Positions 37,102-45,101 of a stretch of DNA of 64,000 nucleotides are shown here, piece after piece. The DNA is from Flavobacteriaceae bacterium (GTDB lineage Bacteria > Bacteroidota > Bacteroidia > Flavobacteriales > Flavobacteriaceae). The stretch covers positions 46,696 to 110,695 of the forward strand of contig JAHEET010000003.1 of the NCBI GenBank assembly GCA_024640565.1. The letters run 5' to 3'. The notes beneath the pieces were generated by a model. The model worked only from the letters and a program-made list of their open reading frames with translations, made no database searches and was not told the origin of the DNA. Positions within the stretch are counted from its first letter, which is position 1, and each line of letters starts with the position of its first letter. Position numbers and translations under genes: made by a program.

Positions 37102-39957
37102 ATGCCAAAAAACAACCAACTAAAATCGATTTTAATCATAGGTTCCGGACCCATAGTTATCGGACAAGCTTGTGAGTTTGATTATTCTGGATCACAGTCC
37201 CTTAGGTCACTTCGAGAAGATGGAATCGAAACTATTTTAATCAATTCAAACCCTGCAACAATCATGACCGACCCTTCCATGGCCGATCATATTTATTTGT
37301 TGCCGCTTACCACCAAATCGATCATACAAATTTTAAAAGAACATCCACAAATTGATGCAGTGCTCCCTACTATGGGAGGACAAACAGCCTTGAATCTCTG
37401 TATTGAAGCAGATGATAAAGGAATTTGGAAGGACTTTAATGTCGAGTTAATTGGGGTTGATATCGATGCAATTAATGTAACAGAAGATCGTGAACAATTT
37501 AGAGAGTTGATGTTGAAAATTGGTGTACCAATGGCACCTCAATCGACTGCTACTTCGTTCTTAAAAGGAAAAGAAATTGCACAAGAATATGGATTTCCAT
37601 TAGTAATTAGATCTTCATATACACTAGGTGGGGCTGGAGCTTCTATTGTATATGATTCAAAAGATTTCGATGAGCTATTACGAAGAGGTTTAGAAGCATC
37701 CCCAATTCATGAGGTGATGATTGACAAAGCCATGATGGGCTGGAAAGAATATGAATTGGAATTGTTGCGAGACAAAAATGACAACGTTGTTATTATTTGT
37801 TCGATTGAAAATATGGATCCAATGGGGATTCACACTGGAGATTCCATTACAGTAGCTCCAGCAATGACACTCTCTGATAAAACCTATCAAAAAATGCGAG
37901 ATATGGCCATCCATATGATGCGTTCTATTGGTGATTTCGAAGGAGGATGTAATGTGCAATTTGCAGTTTCACCAGACGAAAAAGAAGATATTATAGCGAT
38001 TGAAATCAATCCAAGAGTTTCTCGTTCTTCAGCATTAGCGAGTAAAGCCACGGGATATCCGATTGCAAAAGTAGCTACGAAATTGGCCATTGGATATACC
38101 TTAGATGAGTTAGAAAACGGAATTACAAAATCTACGTCTGCACTCTTTGAGCCAACATTAGATTATGTGATCGTTAAAATACCGCGTTGGAATTTTGATA
38201 AATTTGAAGGTTCAGATAGAACTTTAGGGTTGCAAATGAAATCGGTAGGAGAAGTGATGGGAATTGGACGCTCTTTCCAAGAAGCTTTACACAAGGCAAC
38301 TCAATCTTTAGAAATTAAAAGAAATGGTTTAGGTGCCGATGGAAAAGGATATACCAATTACAATCAGATTGTTGAAAAATTAACCAATGCAAGTTGGGAC
38401 CGCGTTTTTGCCATTTATGATGCGATTGCTATCGGAATTCCTTTAAGCCAGATCTACGAGATTACCAAAATTGACATGTGGTATCTGAAGCAATATGAAG
38501 AATTGTTTCAACTTCAAAAAGAAATTTCAACATTTACAATTGATACCATACAAAGAGATTTATTACTAGAAGCAAAACAAAAAGGATATGGAGACCGACA
38601 AATAGCACATATGTTGGGCTGTCTTGAAAGTCAAGTTTATAATAAAAGAGAGGTATTTAAAATTCAAAGAGTTTATAAATTAGTAGATACCTGTGCTGCA
38701 GAGTTTACGGCAAAAACACCTTATTACTATTCTACTTTTGAGAATGAAATAGAAACCCCTTCTGGAGAAGTTATTATTGCCAACGAAAGTATTGTAACCC
38801 CAAAGAAAAAAGTAATTGTTTTGGGGTCTGGACCCAACAGAATTGGTCAAGGAATTGAATTTGATTATTGTTGTGTGCATGGAGTATTAGCTGCTGCAGA
38901 GTGTGGGTATGAAACCATTATGATCAACTGTAACCCAGAAACGGTTTCTACAGATTTTGATACCGCCGATAAGTTGTATTTCGAACCTGTTTTTTGGGAA
39001 CACATCTATGACATCATTCGTCATGAAAAGCCGGAAGGAGTAATTGTTCAATTAGGAGGACAAACCGCTTTGAAATTAGCAGAAAAACTAACCAAGTATG
39101 GTATTAAAATACTTGGAACTAGTTTTGAAGCCCTCGATTTAGCTGAAGACAGAGGTAGTTTTTCCACCCTATTAAAAAACAACAACATACCATATCCAGA
39201 CTTTGGAATTGCAGAAACAGCAGATGAAGCCTTGGAGTTGGCCGATAAATTAGACTTTCCAATTTTGGTAAGACCTTCCTATGTATTGGGTGGGCAAGGA
39301 ATGAAAATTGTTATTAATAAAGAAGAATTAATTGCTCATGTTGTAGATTTATTGGGAAGAATGCCAAACAATAAATTGTTGTTAGATCATTATTTAGATG
39401 GTGCTATTGAAGCGGAAGCAGATGCCATTTGTGATGCTGATGGAAATGTGTACATTATTGGTATTATGGAGCATATTGAGCCTTGTGGTGTCCACTCTGG
39501 CGATTCCAACTCTGTATTGCCAGTATTTAATTTGGGCGACTTGGTGATGCAACAAATTAAAGACCATACGCATACCATTGCAAGAGAACTAAAAACAGTC
39601 GGATTAATCAATGTACAGTTTGCTGTTAAAAATGACATTGTTTATATTATAGAAGCAAATCCAAGAGCTTCTAGAACCGTTCCATTCATTGCAAAAGCAT
39701 ACAAAGAACCTTATGTAAACTATGCTACCAAGATAATGTTGGGAGAAAATAAAGTAACTGATTTTGATTTCAATCCACAATTGGAGGGATATGCAATAAA
39801 GAAACCGGTGTTTTCATTTAATAAATTCCCAAATGTGAACAAAGCATTAGGGCCTGAAATGAAATCTACAGGAGAGAGCATTCTGTTTATAGACAGCCTT
39901 AAAGACGATCAGTTCTATGACTTATATGCAAGACGTAAAATGTATTTAAGTAAGTAA
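37102..39957 (+). CDS. carB: Carbamoyl-phosphate synthase large subunit
   Basis: A 951-residue CarB with two homologous ATP-grasp halves. Each half starts with a nucleotide-site motif (LIIGSGPIVIGQACEFDYSG near residue 10; VLGSGPNRIGQGIEFDYC near residue 573) and later has the EINPRVSRSSALASKATGYP and EANPRASRTVPFIAKA blocks. It is about 120 residues shorter than E. coli CarB (1073), lacking most of the C-terminal allosteric MGS domain; near 950 residues is usual in Bacteroidota. It makes carbamoyl phosphate for pyrimidine and arginine synthesis. No carA is present in the window. Confidence 0.96.
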   Translation: MPKNNQLKSILIIGSGPIVIGQACEFDYSGSQSLRSLREDGIETILINSNPATIMTDPSMADHIYLLPLTTKSIIQILKEHPQIDAVLPTMGGQTALNLCIEADDKGIWKDFNVELIGVDIDAINVTEDREQFRELMLKIGVPMAPQSTATSFLKGKEIAQEYGFPLVIRSSYTLGGAGASIVYDSKDFDELLRRGLEASPIHEVMIDKAMMGWKEYELELLRDKNDNVVIICSIENMDPMGIHTGDSITVAPAMTLSDKTYQKMRDMAIHMMRSIGDFEGGCNVQFAVSPDEKEDIIAIEINPRVSRSSALASKATGYPIAKVATKLAIGYTLDELENGITKSTSALFEPTLDYVIVKIPRWNFDKFEGSDRTLGLQMKSVGEVMGIGRSFQEALHKATQSLEIKRNGLGADGKGYTNYNQIVEKLTNASWDRVFAIYDAIAIGIPLSQIYEITKIDMWYLKQYEELFQLQKEISTFTIDTIQRDLLLEAKQKGYGDRQIAHMLGCLESQVYNKREVFKIQRVYKLVDTCAAEFTAKTPYYYSTFENEIETPSGEVIIANESIVTPKKKVIVLGSGPNRIGQGIEFDYCCVHGVLAAAECGYETIMINCNPETVSTDFDTADKLYFEPVFWEHIYDIIRHEKPEGVIVQLGGQTALKLAEKLTKYGIKILGTSFEALDLAEDRGSFSTLLKNNNIPYPDFGIAETADEALELADKLDFPILVRPSYVLGGQGMKIVINKEELIAHVVDLLGRMPNNKLLLDHYLDGAIEAEADAICDADGNVYIIGIMEHIEPCGVHSGDSNSVLPVFNLGDLVMQQIKDHTHTIARELKTVGLINVQFAVKNDIVYIIEANPRASRTVPFIAKAYKEPYVNYATKIMLGENKVTDFDFNPQLEGYAIKKPVFSFNKFPNVNKALGPEMKSTGESILFIDSLKDDQFYDLYARRKMYLSK

Positions 39958-39980
39958 ACCCCTTAAAGCGATCCCCTTTA

Positions 39981-40027
39981 AAAACATCCTTTTGTTTTGA
40001 ATTGATTCAACAATTGGATGTTTTTTT
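39981..40027. terminator. Hairpin terminator between carB and the DUF2200 gene
   Basis: Outer arms AAAACATCC / GGATGTTTT enclose an inner TTGAA/TTCAA hairpin and end in a T7 tract. It lies between convergent genes. Confidence 0.75.
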
Positions 40028-40379
40028 ATTCTCGTAAGATACTTTTCATTTTCTTGCCACGAGCCAACTCATCGATTAGCTTATCTAAATAGCGAATTTG
40101 CTGCATCAATTTGTTTTCAATTTCTTCAACACGATACCCACAAATGAGCCCCTTAATTTTATTGGTATTTGGATGCATTGCAGGAGCCTCAGCAAAAAAA
40201 GTTTCAAAATCAACTCGATCTTCAATTTGCTTTTTGAGGGATGTTTTGTCATATCCAGTTAGCCAGAAAATAATGGCATCTACCTCTTCTTTGGTTTTGC
40301 CTTTTTTTTCGGCCTTATAAATATAGTGTGGGTAAACGCCTGCAAAAGACATTTTAAAGACTCTGGAATGTTCCATCAT
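40026..40379 (-). CDS. DUF2200 domain-containing protein
   Basis: A 117-residue soluble protein matching DUF2200: [35 protein letters not shown] is the family signature, followed by a charged helical C terminus. Members are widespread, are sometimes predicted to bind nucleic acid because of the basic helices, and have no proven role. Two adjacent ATGs (40379 and 40376) could serve as start. It stands alone, convergent with carB. Confidence 0.85.
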   Translation of the reverse strand: MMEHSRVFKMSFAGVYPHYIYKAEKKGKTKEEVDAIIFWLTGYDKTSLKKQIEDRVDFETFFAEAPAMHPNTNKIKGLICGYRVEEIENKLMQQIRYLDKLIDELARGKKMKSILRE

Positions 40380-40550
40380 TTTTTGTTTAGGGTAGCGGCT
40401 AGTATTCCATTCTTTTAAATTTTAGAACCCCTTAAAATTAGCGCTTTTTTCAAATTTTAATCTAAATTTAAAAATATAAAAAATATTTCACTAAATTTAT
40501 ATAATGTTTTGTTGAAATGACCCAAGTTTTTAATCCTAAAACACCAAATT

Positions 40551-41327
40551 ATGAAAAAAAATTACTTTTTTAAAACTTCGTTATTAATGATTCCAACGAT
40601 GGCATTCTTGTTAATGTCCAATTCTGGTGGAAAGTCAGGTGCTTTCTCAGGTTCTCCAGGGGATGGAGTAACTTCCTGTACCACTTGTCACAATGGTGGT
40701 AACTTTGGGGCTTCTATAGCAATTACACATGATATTCCAGATACTGGATATTTATTAAATACCAATTACAATGTTACTGTAACTGGAAGTTCTTCAGCAG
40801 CTGCTCACGGATTTCAAATGACCGCCGAAAAGGTTTCTGATAACAGTAAAATAGGAACACTTATTGCAGGATCTAACACAAGTTTGACCAATGGTAATGC
40901 AAATATTACGCATACAAACTCTAGTAATAACGCATGGAATTTTCAATGGAAATCACCAGCAACAGACCAAGGGAGGGTGACCTTTTTTGGGGCTTTAGTA
41001 GCTGCAAATGGAAATGGAGGATTTTCGGGAGATGAAGTAGTTACTGGAGATTCAGGACAAATTAGTTCTTTGAGTATTGCTGAGGCAAAACGATTGGATT
41101 TTGAAATGTATCCAAACCCAGCTACTTCAGAACTCAACATACAGTTGCCAAGTGATGCCAAAGAAGCAATCGTAGAATTCTACGATACGATGGGACGCTT
41201 GTCATTGTCTAAAAAAATCACAAAGTCAAATCTGAATATAAATGTTTCTTCTTTAAGTAGTGGAATCTATCTATTGAAAGTACTCTCTGAAGATAAAATA
41301 GGAGCTCAAAAATTCATCAAAGAATAA
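40551..41327 (+). CDS. T9SS-secreted protein with choice-of-anchor V (Reeler-like) domain and CxxCH motif
   Basis: A 258-residue secreted protein. A signal segment (about 8-24) is followed by a Gly/Ser-rich stretch and CTTCH (Cys43, Cys46, His47), a c-type haem attachment motif. A Reeler-like/choice-of-anchor V beta domain covers about 50-175, and a type A T9SS sorting domain from about 185 starts MYPNPATSELN. Family members with the CxxCH at this place are common in Bacteroidota, but whether haem is bound has not been shown to my knowledge. It is probably exposed at the surface. Confidence 0.88.
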   Translation: MKKNYFFKTSLLMIPTMAFLLMSNSGGKSGAFSGSPGDGVTSCTTCHNGGNFGASIAITHDIPDTGYLLNTNYNVTVTGSSSAAAHGFQMTAEKVSDNSKIGTLIAGSNTSLTNGNANITHTNSSNNAWNFQWKSPATDQGRVTFFGALVAANGNGGFSGDEVVTGDSGQISSLSIAEAKRLDFEMYPNPATSELNIQLPSDAKEAIVEFYDTMGRLSLSKKITKSNLNINVSSLSSGIYLLKVLSEDKIGAQKFIKE

Positions 41328-41348
41328 GCGTTAAAAGCCATTTTTATT

Positions 41349-41384
41349 AAAACCGATGGTAATTGGTACGATCGGTTTTTTTTG
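41349..41384 (+). terminator. Terminator after the choice-of-anchor V gene
   Basis: AAAACCGAT / ATCGGTTTT arms with a 13-base loop, followed by T residues. Confidence 0.8.
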
Positions 41385-41398
41385 TGTCTATTTTAAAG

Positions 41399-41406
41399 TA
41401 AATTTG
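41399..41406 (+). promoter_or_regulatory. -7 element upstream of the GlmU-like gene
   Basis: TAAATTTG, an exact TAnnTTTG match, 20 bases before the ATG at 41427. The -33 region would overlap the T tract of the preceding terminator. Confidence 0.5.
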
Positions 41407-41426
41407 TCCTGTTATAAAACAACCCT

Positions 41427-42602
41427 ATGAATTATATTTTATTTGACGGAGAAACGAGAAATTCATTGCTCCCATTTACCTATACAAGACCTGTTGCAGA
41501 AATTCGAATCGGTATTTTAACCCTTCGTGAAAAATGGGAAAAACATTTGGGCTTAACTACAACGACCATTACTGAAGAATATTTAGAAGCGAAATATCCG
41601 ATGGTAGAGATGGAAGAAAACATCATGATCAACGCTTCTTTTTTACCAACCAAAGAATTGGTGGCACAAATAAAAAATTTAAAAGCAAACGAAGCCATCT
41701 TTAAAGGAGATGATGTGATTGCTTTTTTTACAACAGACTCTCAAGAAGAAATTAACTTCGAGGCTTATCAACAATATGATTTTGATGAGGAATTATTACA
41801 AGTTAAAAATACCTGGGATATTTTTTCCATGAATGAAAAAGCCATTCAGCAAGATTTTGATTTGCTTACGGAAGCTCGTACCTCGCAACCCATTCCAGCA
41901 GGAGTCCAAGCAGTCAATCCAGAAAATATTTTTATAGAAGAAGGCGCAAAACTTACTTTTGCAACATTAAACGCCACAGACGGTCCAATTTATATTGGTG
42001 AAAATGCAGAAATTATGGAAGGTGTAGTTGTCCGAGGTGCTTTGGCAATGTGTGAAAATTCAGAATTAAAATTAGGTGCAAAAGTATATGGAGCTACCAC
42101 TATTGGACCCTTTTGTAAGGTAGGGGGAGAAGTCAATAATTCTGTTTTGTTTGGATATTCTAGTAAAGGACACGATGGTTTCTTAGGGAATTCAGTGATT
42201 GGTGAGTGGTGCAATTTAGGAGCCGACACCAACAACTCTAATTTAAAAAACAATTATGCGCCAGTAAAACTCTGGGACTACAACACTGGACGATTTGCAA
42301 AAACAGGCCTTCAGTTTTGTGGTTTAATGATGGGAGATCATTCCAAATGTGGGATCAATACCATGTTCAATACAGGAACTGTTATAGGAGTTTCTGTAAA
42401 TATTTTTGGAAGTGGTTTTCCAAGAAACTTTGTCCCATCGTTTAGCTGGGGAGGTGCCTCGGGATTTACTGAATACAAAACAAACAAAGTTTTTGAAGTT
42501 GCCAAAGTAGTGATGCAACGACGAGGAATCACATTTGATGTAAAAGACCAAGCTATTTTAGAGCATGTTTTTGCTGCCACGAGTTCATATCGTAATTATT
42601 AA
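41427..42602 (+). CDS. GlmU-like sugar nucleotidyltransferase with left-handed beta-helix
   Basis: A 391-residue protein of the Bacteroidota GlmU family. The N terminus YILFDGETRNSLLPFTYTRPVAEIRIGILTLREKW is diagnostic. The first 190 residues form a degenerate nucleotidyltransferase domain, and the rest (about 190-360) shows hexapeptide repeats such as IYIGENAEIMEGVVVRGA that build a left-handed beta-helix acyltransferase. It probably acts in UDP-GlcNAc or another amino-sugar nucleotide pathway, but the true GlmU activity should not be assumed. It ends at a bidirectional terminator. Confidence 0.85.
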   Translation: MNYILFDGETRNSLLPFTYTRPVAEIRIGILTLREKWEKHLGLTTTTITEEYLEAKYPMVEMEENIMINASFLPTKELVAQIKNLKANEAIFKGDDVIAFFTTDSQEEINFEAYQQYDFDEELLQVKNTWDIFSMNEKAIQQDFDLLTEARTSQPIPAGVQAVNPENIFIEEGAKLTFATLNATDGPIYIGENAEIMEGVVVRGALAMCENSELKLGAKVYGATTIGPFCKVGGEVNNSVLFGYSSKGHDGFLGNSVIGEWCNLGADTNNSNLKNNYAPVKLWDYNTGRFAKTGLQFCGLMMGDHSKCGINTMFNTGTVIGVSVNIFGSGFPRNFVPSFSWGGASGFTEYKTNKVFEVAKVVMQRRGITFDVKDQAILEHVFAATSSYRNY

Positions 42603-42625
42603 AAGTTAGGATCGCAAAATCTTAG

Positions 42626-42661
42626 CATAAAAAAACCGAGCAATCGCTCGGTTTTTTTATG
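42626..42661. terminator. Bidirectional terminator
   Basis: CATAAAAAAACCGAGC / GCTCGGTTTTTTTATG are perfect 16-base arms around an AATC loop. The position between convergent genes and the A/T runs on both sides allow termination in both directions. Confidence 0.92.
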
Positions 42662-42674
42662 TTAGAGCGGAAAA

Positions 42675-43523
42675 CTATTTTGCCCCCCATTCTTTTAATG
42701 ATGCTTTATTCATATTTACATAAGCTTGGTTGCCAGCTTTTTCTGCCAATTGTAAGGACAATTTAGCCGCCGCAATCGCAGTTTTTTTATTTCCGGTTTT
42801 TGCGTGAATCAAAGCTTGCCTTCTGAGATACCAATAACGAGGTGTTTTGGCTGTCATGCGAACCGCCTTATCAATCCATATTTTTGCTTTTTGAATATCT
42901 TTGTTTGCAGTAAGATAATAGTCTGCGGCTGCATATAGATCCTGAGCAGTAGGTCCTGCCATTGCACTTTCAATATTTTTAGAGACCATTGCATCGGTAG
43001 GTGTTTCAAATTTTAAACCGACATAAACATCTTCCCAAAGAATACCCAATACAGCAGAATTGTTTGTCAAATCGTCAAATGTAATGGTAAAGGTTTCAAT
43101 AAGTACTGGCATTTTAAGCGGTGTTACCCGTACTTTTGCAGCTACTTTTGACGCTTCCCATTTTTGGGGTACTCCCCAATTGGTTGCATCCGAGTAGAGG
43201 ATAATGTCCCAAGTTTCTTTTCCTGGAATGGTAAACAAAGCATAGGTGCCTTTTTTCATTTCTTTTCCATAGATTGTAAAATCAGTAGAAAAGGTGACCT
43301 TAGTATTTTCATTGGCACCAGTTCGCCATACTTCCCCATAAGTTTCTAGTCCACCAAAGATTTTTCGACCTTTCATACTGGGTCTTGAGTAGTCTACCGT
43401 TACATCTGTTAATCCAACTTTTTGAACAATTTTTTGAGAAGGACTGGGAGCGGGTGTTTCAATTTGTGCATTTGATACATACGAAATAGCTGCAACAAAG
43501 AGGTATAGGGCTAATTTTTTCAT
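42675..43523 (-). CDS. Secreted DUF2911 protein
   Basis: A 282-residue exported protein with a signal peptide (about 1-19, ending SNAQ). It matches DUF2911: SPSQKIVQKVGLTDVTVDYSRPSMKGRKIFGG, then GEVWRTGANENTKVTFS and KKGTYALFTIPGKE. The C-terminal third is helical with TPR-like character (YYLTANKDIQKAKIWIDKAVRM). Function is unknown; it is abundant in Bacteroidota. A -7 element lies 24 bases upstream, divergent from the aquaporin gene. Confidence 0.9.
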   Translation of the reverse strand: MKKLALYLFVAAISYVSNAQIETPAPSPSQKIVQKVGLTDVTVDYSRPSMKGRKIFGGLETYGEVWRTGANENTKVTFSTDFTIYGKEMKKGTYALFTIPGKETWDIILYSDATNWGVPQKWEASKVAAKVRVTPLKMPVLIETFTITFDDLTNNSAVLGILWEDVYVGLKFETPTDAMVSKNIESAMAGPTAQDLYAAADYYLTANKDIQKAKIWIDKAVRMTAKTPRYWYLRRQALIHAKTGNKKTAIAAAKLSLQLAEKAGNQAYVNMNKASLKEWGAK

Positions 43524-43546
43524 GGTAATTTCTTTTTGAATTTTCT

Positions 43547-43554
43547 CAAAATTA
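43547..43554 (-). promoter_or_regulatory. -7 element of the DUF2911 gene
   Basis: TAATTTTG on the minus strand, exact TAnnTTTG match, 23 bases before the ATG at 43523. No clear -33 box. Confidence 0.5.
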
Positions 43555-43604
43555 CAAATTCCACATAGTTATATATGTTAACAAAACCTTAAAGTAAAGC
43601 ATCG

Positions 43605-43612
43605 TATCTTTG
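43605..43612 (+). promoter_or_regulatory. -7 element of the aquaporin gene
   Basis: TATCTTTG, exact TAnnTTTG match, 17 bases before the ATG at 43630. No clear -33 box. Confidence 0.5.
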
Positions 43613-43629
43613 TACTTATTTTTAGGGCA

Positions 43630-44295
43630 ATGAAGAAATACATTTCAGAATTTATCGGTACATTTTCAATGATTTTTTGTGGAACGGGCGCTATGACTGT
43701 GAATGAAGTAACTGGCGGTGATGTGACCCATGTAGGGATTGCAATTACTTGGGGTCTTATCGTGATGGCAATGATTTATGCTTTTGGTGAAACTTCAGGG
43801 GCTCATTTTAACCCAGCCGTTACCATTGCTTTTGCTTATGCAAAAAAGTTTGCTTGGAAAGAAGTTCCTAAGTATATCATTGTACAAGTTTTAGGTGCTT
43901 TAACAGCAAGCCTTATCTTGTGGTATCTTTTTCCAAGCAGTGAATATTTAGGAGCAACCATACCAACCGTAGATGTTGGACGTGCTTTTGTGATGGAGTT
44001 GCTGCTCACATTTTTCTTGATGGTGGTTATCATTAATGTTTCTACGGGAAGTAAGGAAATCGGTATTATTGCAGGAATCGCTGTTGGTGCTGTTGTTCTT
44101 TTAGAAGCTATGTTTGCAGGACCGATTACCAACGCTTCTATGAATCCTGCAAGATCCATTGCACCGGCTATTGTTGCAGGTAAGATGCAGCATTTATGGA
44201 TGTATATTTTAGCGCCCATACTTGGAGCTATTCTAGCTGTTATTTCTTGTAAAATGGTGAAAGAAGACAATTGCTGTGAGGATTCGAATTGTTAA
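43630..44295 (+). CDS. MIP family channel, aquaglyceroporin-like, with cysteine-rich tail
   Basis: A 221-residue six-helix aquaporin-family channel with both NPA boxes (HFNPAV at Asn61; SMNPARS at Asn172). By motif alignment the selectivity filter is Trp41, Ala160, Ala169, Arg175. Trp41 matches GlpF rather than the Phe of AqpZ, and Ala160 replaces the His of water-specific channels, so a wide pore for glycerol, urea or metalloids such as arsenite is more likely than strict water transport. The C terminus ends DNCCEDSNC, with three cysteines. No ars genes are adjacent. The next gene starts 18 bases later. Confidence 0.92.
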   Translation: MKKYISEFIGTFSMIFCGTGAMTVNEVTGGDVTHVGIAITWGLIVMAMIYAFGETSGAHFNPAVTIAFAYAKKFAWKEVPKYIIVQVLGALTASLILWYLFPSSEYLGATIPTVDVGRAFVMELLLTFFLMVVIINVSTGSKEIGIIAGIAVGAVVLLEAMFAGPITNASMNPARSIAPAIVAGKMQHLWMYILAPILGAILAVISCKMVKEDNCCEDSNC

Positions 44296-44313
44296 AAATT
44301 AAAATTTATCAAC

Positions 44314-45075
44314 TTGAAAAATATAAGTATTTTAGGATGTGGTTGGTTGGGAGAACCATTGGCTATTTCGCTTTTAGAGGCAGGGTACTCCGTAAAAGGA
44401 TCTACCACAACTGAATCGAAATTGGCTACTTTAGAAGCCTCTCAAATAGAGGCCTATCTTATAGATATTGCTGAATTTGAAGAATATGATGCTTTTTTAA
44501 ATACGGATATTTTAATCATTGCCATTAATTCTAAAGATATTGATGCTTTTGAAAGTTTGATTGCTCAAATAGAAGACTCATCAATACAGAAGGTAATTTT
44601 CATAAGTTCTACTTCTGTGTATCCATATAGTAATTGCGTTGTTACCGAAGCGACGAAAACAAAAGAGGTACCTTTAGTAGAAATTGAGGAATTGTTTCGA
44701 CAAAATAATTGTTTTGAAACAACTATTTTACGTTTTGCAGGTTTGTTTGGCGGCGAAAGACATCCTGGAAATTGGTTTTCAGATGGACGTAAAATCCCCC
44801 AACCTAATGGGTATGTAAATATGATTCATCAAGAAGATTGTATTGAAATCATTCATGAAATTATAGATCAGAATTGTTGGGATATCACTTTGAATGCCTG
44901 TGCAGATCACCATCCAACCAGAAAGGAGTTTTATGCCATTGCAAAATTATGCAAAGATTTGACGTTACCAGAATTTGAAAAGAACGAGCCCCTACGTTAC
45001 AAAATTGTAAGCCCTAAAAAGCTACAAAATGTTTTAGGATACGAGTTCATTCACAATGATTTGTTGTCAATTTAG
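44314..45075 (+). CDS. NAD(P)-binding Rossmann-fold epimerase/dehydratase-like protein
   Basis: A 253-residue protein related to the YeeZ/extended SDR group. The N-terminal cofactor motif is ISILGCGWLGEPLAISLL, then FISSTSVYP near residue 95 and ILRFAGLFGGERHPGNWF near residue 139. Length is shorter than classical epimerases. Substrate unknown, possibly a nucleotide sugar. Start is TTG at 44314, as the first beta strand begins three codons later and no ATG is nearby. It follows the aquaporin by 18 bases and may share its transcript. Confidence 0.85.
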   Translation: MKNISILGCGWLGEPLAISLLEAGYSVKGSTTTESKLATLEASQIEAYLIDIAEFEEYDAFLNTDILIIAINSKDIDAFESLIAQIEDSSIQKVIFISSTSVYPYSNCVVTEATKTKEVPLVEIEELFRQNNCFETTILRFAGLFGGERHPGNWFSDGRKIPQPNGYVNMIHQEDCIEIIHEIIDQNCWDITLNACADHHPTRKEFYAIAKLCKDLTLPEFEKNEPLRYKIVSPKKLQNVLGYEFIHNDLLSI

Positions 45076-45101
45076 ATGTTAAATGATAAATAGTGGAATC
45101 G

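Noticed and set aside
43836..44270. Open frame of 144 codons antisense to the aquaporin gene
   Set aside because: The sense strand codes for an intact channel with both NPA boxes. The antisense frame shows no start context or motif.
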